The translations under genes were made by a program, and so were the position numbers. Shown one piece after another: positions 1 through 11,695 of a DNA stretch of 64,000 nt. Where the stretch lies: NCBI GenBank assembly GCA_003640385.1, contig RCAB01000307.1, forward strand, positions 1 to 64,000. Reading direction: 5' to 3'. The notes beneath the pieces are model-generated. The model made no database searches. It was not told where the DNA came from and was given only the letters and a program-made list of their open reading frames with translations. The DNA comes from Setaria digitata. Its lineage: Eukaryota; Nematoda; Chromadorea; Rhabditida; Setariidae. Every line of letters begins with the position of its first letter. Within the stretch, counting starts at the first letter, position 1.

Positions 1-396
1 TTTTTTTTTTATTATGGTTTTCTGGATTCTTCGTTTTCTTTTTTACGGATAACATTTTCATAGATAAAAGTATTGCATCTTAAAATCACTTTACTTGCTG
101 ATATTATTCGTTCCATATAACTCAACCATTTTTTATATTTTATAATTTGTCTCAATGATCAATTATTGTGTAAAATAATAATCAATACAGTGCAGATGTT
201 TTTTTATTTATAATTTTTAAATTTTTATAAAACAATTAATCTTTATTTTATTTTTTATTTTGAAGATTAATCTTTATTTTAATTCTTATAAAAAAAAATT
301 GCAGATTTATAAATCTCATGCTATAATATGTATAAATATATTCAAAAATTTAAATTGTGACTAAAATTTAAAGAAATAATTCAAAATTTCTTATAG
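1..396 (+). other. Intron of the tandem peroxidase gene (left edge)
   Basis: AT-rich sequence with no convincing coding stretch. It ends in a 3' splice site (TTATAG) directly before the first visible peroxidase exon, which begins in mid-codon. The piece is therefore read as an intron, and the true 5' end of the gene lies outside the window. Confidence 0.6.
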
Positions 397-843
397 AAAT
401 TTCACAACCACGCATATCAGCTAATGGTTCATCACTTCCAAGTGCTCGAAAAATATCACATAATCTTATCACTGAACCAAACGATCGACATACTCTATGT
501 TCAATGATGATCGCTCAGTGGGGAATGTTCATTTACGAAGATCTTATTCATCTTGGTGTAAGCACACTTTATCAAGGTATTATTATTTTTTTCGAAGTCG
601 ATAAGAAGAAATTAAAAGTATGATATTGGCATAAAATACGATATCAATGTTGATAAGATATGATACTGATATGTACTTTTAAATGGTAACATTAATTTTA
701 GTGTTGCTACAATTAAAGCATCATCTAAAACATTTCAGTTGTGCTGGAGCAATATATAGTGATTGCTTTTTCTCTAACATTTTTTAATTTTTATTTCTAA
801 ATCCTATCAAATTTATAATTCCCCCCCCCCCCACCTCTCCCAG

Positions 844-882
<39 letters not shown>

Positions 883-3800
883 TCTTTCATTCATATAGCA
901 TAACATTTATGTAAAGGTTATAATGAAGTTTTAAAAAGGATTATTTTATTTTTAAAAACCAAATATTTTTTCACATTTTTTTTTTTTTTTTTTTCAAGGT
1001 AATCAGTCAAAATCGCTTTTATGTTGCAATCAAAAATATACTCATCCAGAATGTTATCCCATTGTGGTTGATGCGGATGATACCATCTATTCAAGTAATT
1101 TTTAAACTTTCTTCTAAAAAAGCGCAATTTCTCTTTTATCAGATGTGATTTTATCATCTTTTCCTTTCTTTTCTTTTCTCTTTTTTTTTTTTTTTTTTTA
1201 AATACTTTTGTAAATTTTTTTGCTAAAATTTCCTAGAATTTAAATTGAACATTACAGAATCAACACAATGTTTACCGTATGCACGTACAGCGACATCGCC
1301 TCGAGAAAATTGTTCGTTAGGTCCTCGAGAGCAAGCGAATCAAGCGACATCTTACCTGGATGCAAGCCATATATATGGTAGTACAGTAGAACGTGCTAAT
1401 AAACTTCGTGCTTACCGAAATGGTTTGTTATAATTAATTACTTAACATTTCACAATGATACTTATTCCTACCATATTAAATTTTCCAAATAAAATTATAT
1501 TATTTAATCAGTGAAATAATCCCTTCGAAAAAAAAAGTTTTTATATGAACTACAGATAATATTTTTGCTAAAAAATAAATTACTATGCATGTACCTGCAA
1601 GATAAGAATGTTTATTTTTTTGAAGAAAATCAAAATAATTAAAAGAAATTGATTAAAAAAAGTGATTACGAAAAAATTATAATAATAATAGTGAAGACAG
1701 TAATAATAATAACAACAATAACGCTAATAATTAATAATAATAACAATAACAATAATAAACAATACTAATAATAAACAATAATAATAATAAACAATAATAA
1801 TAATAAACAATAATAATAATTAATAATAATAAACAATAGTAATAATAATTAGTGATGACAATAGAATTAAATAATAATTGCAGGTTTATTATTAACACAA
1901 CAGAACTCACGATACAATAATCTACTTCCAAATACTGATGATTCTGTTTGTGCCAGTAATCGAAGTTCACAACGATGTTTCTTGGCAGGTGGTGAATTTA
2001 CGAATTTATTCCCGACACAGACTGCACTTCATACTCTCTGGTTACGGCAGCATAATAATATAGCTAAGCAATTAAAGGTCAATTATTTTTTTTTTTTGAT
2101 AAAAGGAAAGTGTCAAATGAATTTTACAAAAACAAACAGGAAAAAAGTTTTAAGTAATTGAAAATGTAGAAGCGAGCATTTTATTTCTGACCTTTTTTCT
2201 GTTTTTTTTTTTTTTTTTCATACTCCAAATTTTAATTTGAAATAAATTATTCCATTTCAGATTTTGTTACTTATTAATTTTAGGCTATAAATGTTGACTG
2301 GGATGATGAAAAATTATTTCAAGAATCACGTCGAATTGTTATCGCTCAAATTCAGCACATTACGTATAATGAATTTTTACCAATTATTGTTGGTAAAAAT
2401 AAATTAAGACAATATGGTGTTAAATTACGATCTAATGATTATGATAGTGATTATGATTTGGTATGTTAAAGTTTGCAAGTTTGTATGAAACCCTCATATT
2501 TTTATATTGCTACTTTTTTTTTTTTCCTCCTGATTATTATTATCATTATTTCTTGAAATAACTATAATATCGTACTATTTAATTATGAATAGTATTGAAT
2601 AATATGATAGTTAATGATTTTTGAATCATTAATTTGTTCATAATATTTATTCAGAAAACCGATACAACAGCATTAAATGAATATGCATCGGCGGTTGGTT
2701 TATTCTTTTATTCATTGTTTTCTGAACATATCGCTCTCTATGATGATGATGAAAATGATCGTTATACAGAGAGATCCTGGAGTACTCTTGTTAATGATCC
2801 AAGCTTATTCTATAGCAATAAAATAGATAGCTTCTTGAGGTATGCATTACATTGATAATAATAATATTGAGATTTTATCATTTTGTTCCAATTGTTTTAC
2901 ATTAATTATTTTTATTTCAGAAATTTTTATAGCATAAATTTCATTAATTTTCAGTCTATTTCGCCATCAATTAGAACAAATAATTTTCATTTCATGTTGA
3001 ATTATTTGCATAAATTAAATTGAATAGGTAATTAGTTAATAGAATTAAGCTCGAGATTCGATGGCATCGAACGGCTAAATTGATTTTATTTAACCAAAGC
3101 AATTAGTGAAATAAAAAGCTAAAAAAATTCTTTATCCGAAATCAATCATATATCAACTAATAAAAAGATTTTGCTGATGAATTTAAATACTTCACCACCC
3201 AACTGTTAATTTTCTTTCTAAATATGAATCTTCTTTATTTATTACATTATTTTTATCATTGAAATTTTTGAAAAAAATTGAAAATTTTCAGCTGATTTAA
3301 AGACTTTTGTAAACTTACTTTTTTCAGCATAGTGAAATAAATTTTTTCTAATTTTTCAGGTATTTACTACGTGAAACAATACGTAAACCTGGATTGCATA
3401 TGAATAAATATTTCAAAAATGAATTCCTTCGCGGTAAAGGCATTTACGGGTTTGATTTAGCAGCAATGATTATACAGATGGGTCGAGATCACGGAATTCC
3501 TGGATATACAGAATTTCGAAGTGCTTGTGGTCTTCGACGTCCAGTCAATTTTACTGATCTAGATGACATTGTCAGTTATTTCACAAATCCATTACACTTA
3601 AAGTTTATATTATTAAACTTCCATTCAATTGCGTTACAGTATATGAGGAATAATTGATTCAGTATCTTTAAAAAATTAATTATAAAATTTTTTAATTTGT
3701 GAAAGAAAAAAGATTTGCTCAAGTCAATTGGAGCAACATGTCTGATTAATTGACGTAATTCTAACACTGATAATGAGCGATAATCACCTGATGAATGGAA

Positions 3801-6800
3801 AAGAAGATAGGAAACCAGTTGATCAATCTGATTGCAGGTTTTAAAATCATTAGATTTGGAAGAATTAGCCAAGCTATATGATCATATCGATGATGTTGAT
3901 TTATTTGTGCTTGGCTTGGCCGAAAAGCCTGAACTCGGTGCACTTGTCGGTCCAACATTCGCATGCGTCATTGGTAGACAGTTTCAGAAGGTTCTAAATT
4001 TTAATTTTTTTTTTCCTTTAAATAGTGCTCAAATTGCTAAATTGGCAGTTTATTTGAAAAATTTTTTTTGTCAAAAACAGCAGTGGATTAATTATTGAAC
4101 AGAAACTCCTGAAAACCTGAAAAATTTTTTTTAAAATTTTTGATAAGTATTTCGTCGAATAGATTTTCAGCTTATTTAATTAGTGCAACAAAATTTTATA
4201 TTAGTCGTTTTACTGAATTCATGCAATAACTTTTTTATTTTGGTTTCTTTTTTTAAATTTAATATCGTGAAAAATATATTACTTGTTTTAAAATGAGACC
4301 GAGAAAAAGGTGTAAAAAAAGAAAACTGAAAGGATACAATAAATATTATGATTTTCTTTTTTTTGTAAACAATTATTAGATAAAAAACTTTTTATTAAAA
4401 TTAATTTCTTATTTTTTTAAAACCTCCTGAACAAGTCGTTTTTTTTTTTTTTTTTTACGACAATAAACAAGCAAAGGTGATAGTTAAGATGAAATATGGA
4501 TGGAAATAACAATTATTTTAATTTTTTTTTTTATTGGTAAATTTTTGAATAAAAATGATGTAAAATTTTATTTTATTATTTTTAATTTTATTAAGACACG
4601 CAGAGGTGATCGATTTTGGTATGAAAATTTCTTCGTACCATCAGCATTTACATTGGAACAATTGGGAGAAATTCGAAAAACAACATTAGCACGAATAATT
4701 TGTGATAATTCGGAGGGTATCCAAAAAATTCAACCAAATGTTTTTACACTTGCTGATAACTATGGGTAATTATAAGACTATTCATGTGTCTTTTTTTTTC
4801 TTAATTAAGTTAAGAGAAAAAAGAAGGGCACATGCAAATAAACCATCTGAATTATTTGAAAGTTGTTAGATTTAAATTTTAATGGAATTATTCAGAACAG
4901 AAGAAAAGAGAATACTACTTTATGCAGAGAGGCAAAAAGAAAAGAAAGCTATGTGGCGTATTTTCTGAAATCAGAATAGTGTATTTTCCGGTATTGAGAG
5001 ATCTCGAATCCATATTAACATATTGGTTTAATTGTATGCAGAAATTGTCCTATGGACTGTAATTCAACAATAATCGATACGATTGATCTAATCCAATGGA
5101 CTGATCAAGAGCCTAGGCTAAAATTACCGATAACAATGGCTACATTAGAAAAAGCAGTACGTTTAGGGGCTGAACATGCGAAACGTTTAAATGAAGCGGA
5201 AGCTGATCGAATAAGGAAACAAGGTAATACTGAGATATATTTAATTCAAATTTTTTCTCTCATATTTTGAAAAAAAAAAAAAATCTTTTAAAATTTATTT
5301 ACTTACAAATTGACGAATTGTATTTGAAGGTAGAAACAATAATGAAAATGGAAATCGAAATTTGGCAGTTTACGCACATTCAAAATTAATGGCACCTAAA
5401 AAGGAATCCTTGGAAATTTCACATCGTGCCGAAGTTTTACGAGAAACAACTAAAGTATTATTAAGAGGGTAAGTTTAAATTGTTTTGAAAAATTTTCCTT
5501 TCTTATTTATTCTTCTTTCAAATTTTATAATTTTTTTTTTTGCACAAAATTTATCACAATTTCATTTTATTTCATTTTATTTAGTGATGGTTTGAGTGAA
5601 CAGGAACGTTTACCGTTGGAATTAGATTTGGCAACGTTGCAACGTTTACTTCCGGAAATTGACGTATCACATTTTGTTGGTAATATAACAGATTTTCTGG
5701 GCGAAGAGAATCCAACAACCGATGAATGCTTACCAAAACCATTACCTTGTGATCATACCACCAAATATCGCACAGTTTCCGGATGGTGTAATAATTTGAA
5801 ATTTCCACATTACGGTAATGCATTTGCACCAATGCGTCGTTTACTGGATCCGGTCTACGAAGATGGTGATTTTTTTAAAATTTAACAGTTCTTAATTTAA
5901 CACTTCTTAAATTACAATTCTTAAATTTTCACTTTACATGAAGAAAAACCTTCGTGTAATATAATATGATATAGTTTTATTGTGTTTCAAATTTTTGAAA
6001 CGAATAATTTAAATTACCGTTTCTAGGTTTTGATAGTCCACGTGTAATGGGACGTAATAGACGTAAATTACCATCAGCTCGAGCGGTATCAAATGCTGTC
6101 CATGCTGAAGCACCAATATTTCATGCCAAATATACTCATATGCTAATGCAAATGGGACAAATAATTGATCATGATTTTGCACATTCACCAGTTTCAAGAG
6201 GTTTCAAAATTTCATCATTGATAATAATTCTTTTAAAATTAGAGGGAATTTTGTCATCATTTTAACTTACAAATTTTATGCTATTAACAACATGATAATA
6301 AAAATATACAATAATATAAAATTATACATTGAATGAGAACAATTTAAGCATTATATTTTCAGATATTTTAAATAGAATTTAGCAAATATTCCAAAATTTT
6401 ATGTTTTGCATGAAAAAACATCCTTTCTTCCATTGCATTTATTTTTTTCTTCCTTTATTAATAGGACCCGGAAATACGATTTTGGATTGCAGTCGTTGTG
6501 ACTCTGCAAAAACCGTATCAATACATTGTTTTCCGATACCGATCGAAAATGGTGATCCGTATTTTCCATATTTACTTGATAACGGTGAACCAAGATGTAT
6601 ACCATTTACTCGTTCTCTTCTAGGGCAACTTACACTAGGATATCGAAATCAAGTATGTTTTTTTATTTAAAAAAAAAATTAAGTAAATAAAATAAAATAT
6701 TGTAAAATTTTCAAACTTTTCAAAAATTGCAATAAATGATAGCAAATTTTTAGTTGGATCAATTAACATCATATATTGATGCTTCATTCATTTATGGTTC

Positions 6801-9800
6801 AACGGAATGTGAAGCAAATAAGCTACGTTTATTTAGCCAAGGACGTCTTAATTTTACAGATCTTGGCTTCAATCGTGAAGCTTTACCACAAGGACGTCAG
6901 GAAAGAGATTGCAGGTTTTGCTTCAGATAAATAACTGGAAATTTACAATGATTTGTGCAAAGGATTGGTTTGAAACAATTAATCCGGAATTATCAAATAG
7001 AAAAATTTTATCCACTTTGAATTAAAATTTTTCCCAATTTTTCATAAAATTTTTTATGTTTAAAAGTTTGAAATATTTCTTTTTTTTTTTTTTTTTTTTT
7101 TTTCAGATCTCAACCAAGACATCCATGCTTTAATGCAGGTGATGAGCGTAGTAATGAACAACCAGGTCTTACTGTTATGCATACCTTATTTCTCAGGGAA
7201 CATAATCGTATTGCTGCAAGCTTAAGTCGCATTAATAATTTTTGGTCTGATGAGAAAATTTATCTGGTAAGTAATTTATCAGTTGCAATCTTTATTTGTT
7301 TAAATTTTATGTCAGTTTTTAAATTTAAAATACTTTTCTTTTAAATAATTAAAAATGAAAATAATTTATAATTTAGGAAACAAGACGTATAATGGGTGCT
7401 AAAATACAACATATTATCTACAACGAATGGTTACCAATTGTGTTAGGTTGTGAAGCAACTGCAAGATATGATTTAGTACCACGAAAAATTGGCTATTATA
7501 AAGGTAACAGTTAAATTTTATTAACCTACAGATTTTTTAAAATTGAAATTCTTTTTATGTTTGGCGAGAGAGGGAGAGGGAGAGGAGGAGAGGAAGAGAG
7601 AGAGAGAGAGAGAGAAAAAAAAATAATTTACACGATTCTAATTAAATAATTATAGTCGAAAAATTGTGCTGAAACGAATAAAACTATCTAATTACAAGAT
7701 ATGATAGCAAACTTTCTAAAATTTAAATCTAAATTATCTTTAAATAAGTTAATTTTAATTTTAATTGAATTATTTTATGAAAAATATGCTAGAAACAGAA
7801 AATTGCATAATGCAATGATGAACTTTTGAGAAATGCACATTGAATTAAATCAAATTCTAATAAGCAACTTGCAATTTTAATAAAATTATATTTAAAAAAG
7901 AAGAATAAAAAAAAAAAAACAGATGCTAATAAATTACAGGATATGATGATAAATGTGATGCGACAATGACGCAAGAAATGGCAACAGCAGCATTTCGTTT
8001 CGGTCATACACTTATCCGTAATGTGTTACCACGTATGAATGCTGAATATCAGGAAGAAACAGATGGTCTTGATCTTAAAGTAAGTCATTTTATTTTCTGA
8101 AGATTTCTTTAAATTCTTGAAATAAAATAAAAGTTCAACCTTTTTTCTTTAAATCAATGAAATAATCATGATTTTAGGCTTCATTTAACAATGAAACTTT
8201 CTATTATACCTTAGAAACTGGTCATATTGAATCAGTAATTATGGGTCTTCTTGGATCACATAGGTAAATTCCTTCATCGATAAACTTCTTGAAGTTCAAA
8301 GAGAGAGAGAGAAAGAAGAAAAATAGCAATAAATAATTTTAGCATGGGTTTCGATCGTCATATCAGTGATGCTGTACGTAATCATCTATTTCAACGTTCA
8401 GCAAATCCATATACGGGAATGGATCTTCCTGCTCTTAATATACAACGTGGACGTGATCACGGCATACCACCATATAATTCATATCGGTTGGTTGTTTTTT
8501 TTTTTTTTCTGAAAAAAAACTTTTGAATAAAAAATTGGAACAGAAATAACTAAACTATGTCTAAAATATAAGCGAATAATTATTAATTTTGACACAAATA
8601 ATTAGATAAAAAATTTTAATATAAATAATTTTAGTATAAATAATTGAAAAAAACAAAATTATTTCAGTGAAATGTGTGGAATGAATCGTGCAAGAAATTT
8701 TGATGATTTAAAAGATGTGATGGATAATCGTACAATAGCAGCATTACGAAGTGTTTATGATCATGTAGATGACATTGACCTCTTTCCAGGTATAATGTCC
8801 GAAAGACCACTTAAAGGTTTGTTGAATTTATTCTTTTCTCTTTTTTGTTTTGTTTTATTTTATTTTTTTTTTTTTGCCAATCAATATTTTTAATTAAAAA
8901 AAAATGAATTTATCTTGAAAAGCAAACAATTTCTTAATTGATTATTAAGTAATAAAAAGGATTGGCCACTAAAAATAAAAATTGAAATGAAAACATAATT
9001 CAAAAATGAAATAATTAGAGTTCTTAATTTTATTCTATAAAATTTTACAGTTCATTGCGAAAATATATTTCAAATTAAACTGATATGATTTATAAAAAAT
9101 ATTCTATTTGTGTTTCCTTTTACTTTTCTTTTTTTTTTTCAATTTATTAATTTTGTTGAAAATTAAAGGAGCATTAGTTGGACCAATGTTAACATGTATT
9201 ATTGCTGAACAGTTTCAACGACTAAAACGTTGTGATCGATTCTATTACGAGAATGATCATCCAGCGACAAAGTTTACACCAGGTTTATTATTTTTCTAAT
9301 AATCGAAAAGTAAAAAAAAAAAAAAAAAAATCATAGTAGGAGAAAAAAGCTTCTTCAATTTCTGTTAATAAATTATTCATTTGTCAACCAAAAGAATGAT
9401 TTTTTGATGCTTCCACAACTCTAATTTTTCAACACATCCTTTCGATCTCCAAAATTTCTACCAATCTTATGCTACTTTATTTCAACTATAAGCATTCATG
9501 GCACGTCAGCATAGTTGCCTACATACGTCTACACGTATCCGTATAAAGTTATCTACTATATTTTTGGATTGGAGTTATGGAAAAGGATTGACGTTAACGT
9601 AAAGGATTTAAGTTGAGCAGGGGTAGAATAACTAGGCATTAGAAATATGCGGAATTGAAGTTAGAAAAATGACAGCAGAAGGAATAATAATATGCTACGG
9701 AAACGTAATGTGAACTTTAGCTTGACATTTTAATGTTAAAATATGTATAAGTAAAATGAGATAAAAACTTTTCCTCGTCATTTTTGGATGATATCTATCA

Positions 9801-10694
9801 ACCAGTTGAATAGGTTTGAATTGCTAATTTATTCATTCCAAAGTAGATTTCTTTTTGATGAAATTTTGAATTACAGATCAGTTGGCAGAAATTCGTAAAA
9901 CAACACTGAGCAAACTTATTTGCTCAAATAGCCAATATGCACATCAAATTCAACCAAATGCATTCCTTATGCCAGATGATTTAACGTTTGTTTTAACCAT
10001 CCTGATCTGATCGTAATTTATTAATTTCGGTGAGAGGTCCTAATTGATTTGGCGAAAATTTATACTTTGAAAAATATTAGTAAACTCAAAAAAAAAAAGC
10101 CAGTTAGTATTTATCAATTAAATACAAGCTGATAAAAGTAAAAAAAAATTTCAATTTCAGAAACGCACCGATGAAATGTTCGGAACTACCAGATATCGAC
10201 CTCTACGAGTGGCTTGATAGACGTGAAAAATTTTCATTCCAAATTTTCTTTAACTTATAAAATTTTTAAATAATTTTTCGCTTCTTAAATAGCTAAATTT
10301 TTTTTCCAGAATTTTGCGTGGTAGATCATCGAGTGATCAATTTGGGAAGGACAAAACGTATAACACCGTGTATTACGTGTACATGTACCGCTGAAGGAGT
10401 ATGTTTGCAGCGTTTGAAATTTTGCAAATGAATCAGAATTTGTTTTTTTTTTTTTTTTTTTTTTCAAATAAGCAAAATTTTAGCCAGAATGCCATTCAAT
10501 GATAATTGATCGTTGCGAAACACTGCTAACCGACTATCTTTTCTCGGAAGTTATCACTGTAAGTCTCATGCTCCATATTAAATCCTGATTATTTCGTATA
10601 ATTTGTATCCAGAAAAACATATCTTTCTTTACAGGATACAGTTTGCGTCATACAATGCTCATCATTGATACGTCAGAGAAGCGGACAATTGTAA
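397..10694 (+). CDS. Tandem animal haem peroxidase: degenerate domain 1, intact domain 2, Cys-rich tail (5' partial)
   Basis: Secreted-type animal haem peroxidase of the myeloperoxidase/peroxidasin superfamily, with 1322 codons visible plus stop. Exons: 397-576, 999-1094, 1258-1422, 1884-2077, 2284-2460, 2655-2839, 3360-3570, 3838-3990, 4596-4765, 5042-5223, 5330-5468, 5585-5865, 6027-6200, 6465-6652, 6754-6914, 7107-7266, 7377-7503, 7940-8079, 8178-8263, 8343-8486, 8668-8816, 9169-9282, 9877-9985, 10161-10222, 10310-10398, 10484-10558, 10635-10694. All phases close. The first exon could instead end near 555. Domain 2 (about 5750-9985) has GQIIDHD (distal Gln, ester Asp, distal His), [19 protein letters not shown] (catalytic Arg, Glu), FRFGHTLI (proximal His) and [10 protein letters not shown]. 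Domain 1 (397-4765) has the same fold landmarks ([29 protein letters not shown]) but reads [22 protein letters not shown] and GYTEF where catalytic residues belong, so it is probably inactive. A charged linker of about 100 residues joins the domains. The tail has closely spaced cysteines (CITCTC, then CHSM...C...C...C), VWC-like. The order resembles C. elegans dual-domain peroxidases, but no orthologue is claimed. Confidence 0.93.
1686..1855. repeat. AAT/ACAAT microsatellite cluster in a peroxidase intron
   Basis: An imperfect array of AAT, AACAAT and AAACAAT units fills most of the third visible intron (1423-1883) of the peroxidase gene. The long minus-strand Tyr/Leu-rich reading frame here is only the complement of the repeat. 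Confidence 0.8.
7565..7614. repeat. GA-rich microsatellite
   Basis: A purine tract of GAGA and GGGAGA units lies in the intron between the exons ending at 7503 and starting at 7940. It is intronic and shows no coding signal. Confidence 0.75.
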
Positions 10695-10765
10695 TTTCTT
10701 TCAAAATTACAAATAATAAGAAACCTCAGAAGTAACAATTATCTGTAATTACGGAAGTGCAATTC

Positions 10766-10771
10766 AATAAA
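10766..10771 (+). promoter_or_regulatory. Polyadenylation signal of the peroxidase gene
   Basis: AATAAA about 70 bases after the TAA stop of the peroxidase gene, a normal distance for a nematode 3' UTR. It is the first perfect hexamer after the stop. Confidence 0.55.
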
Positions 10772-11516
10772 TTCTATAGTAGTATTTATCGATAAATATT
10801 CCCATGTAGACGAACGAGATGCAACCTAACAGCATTAATATTTCACTACTTTCTAGTACTTTGTTCATTTCATACAGTGGAGCACAATCCAAGACTGTTG
10901 CAAAAACTTATTCCCCTCACTAAATTCAAATTTAATGCATGCCCTTAAGTTCTAAAAGTTTGCCAGCATTAAAACCAAATTAGAACTCGGTCTCACGAAA
11001 AGAAGTAAATCTAAAACTTATTCTCTCAGTGCCATTAAAATTTCTTCGTTTTTTTCTTTTGAATCTTGGATATCAGAAGAATAAATACTGAAAGATATTA
11101 AAAAAAATTCTGTCATAAAGACGAAAGCGTGGTCAATATGCAACAATGGGGGAGGACTCAAGAATGTAATTAAAGGGTATATACATAAAGCTAATAATGG
11201 AGGCGAGAAAAAAAAAAAATAAAATTGACTAATACATAAAAGATGAAATGAAATGAATGTGTAACATGTAGAGGAAGAATTTACTGCTAGAAAAGTCTGG
11301 AATTATATAGACAACATAAGATGCATGCGGTGGTGAGCAGCACTCGCGAAAAAGGGAATTTTAGCACTGGAGATACAGTGTACTATAGCGATGTGTGTGT
11401 TTTTTTTTCTTCTTTTTCTTTTTTCAGAAATGGTAATCAAACATCGCACTGGTTTGAATCAAGTTCAACATTTATAAAAACCCGACTAAGCATAATTCAC
11501 ATAACCGCAAAATAAG

Positions 11517-11522
11517 TTTATT
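11517..11522 (-). promoter_or_regulatory. Candidate polyadenylation signal of the coiled-coil gene
   Basis: TTTATT on the plus strand is AATAAA on the minus strand, about 175 bases after the stop of the minus-strand coiled-coil gene. The hexamer is perfect, but in such AT-rich DNA chance occurrence is likely, so support is modest. Confidence 0.35.
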
Positions 11523-11695
11523 CCATTAAAATGCTGAAAAAAGAGAACTATATATATTGGTCGTGCACACTTATATTAAGATACATAAGAAAAACCTAAA
11601 CAAATAAATAAGTAAAATCTAAAAATTTCAGAAAAAAAAAGGAGTGATCAAGAGTTTTTTTTTACAGTGACAGACAGAGGGTAATATATTATTAG

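Larger units (their letters stand above)
10695..11695. other. Convergent intergenic region
   Basis: Lies between the 3' end of the peroxidase gene (plus) and the 3' end of the coiled-coil gene (minus). No exon with family similarity was seen. It probably holds both 3' UTRs. A 64-codon plus-strand frame at 11321-11515 has no recognisable motif or splice context and was not called. Confidence 0.6.
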
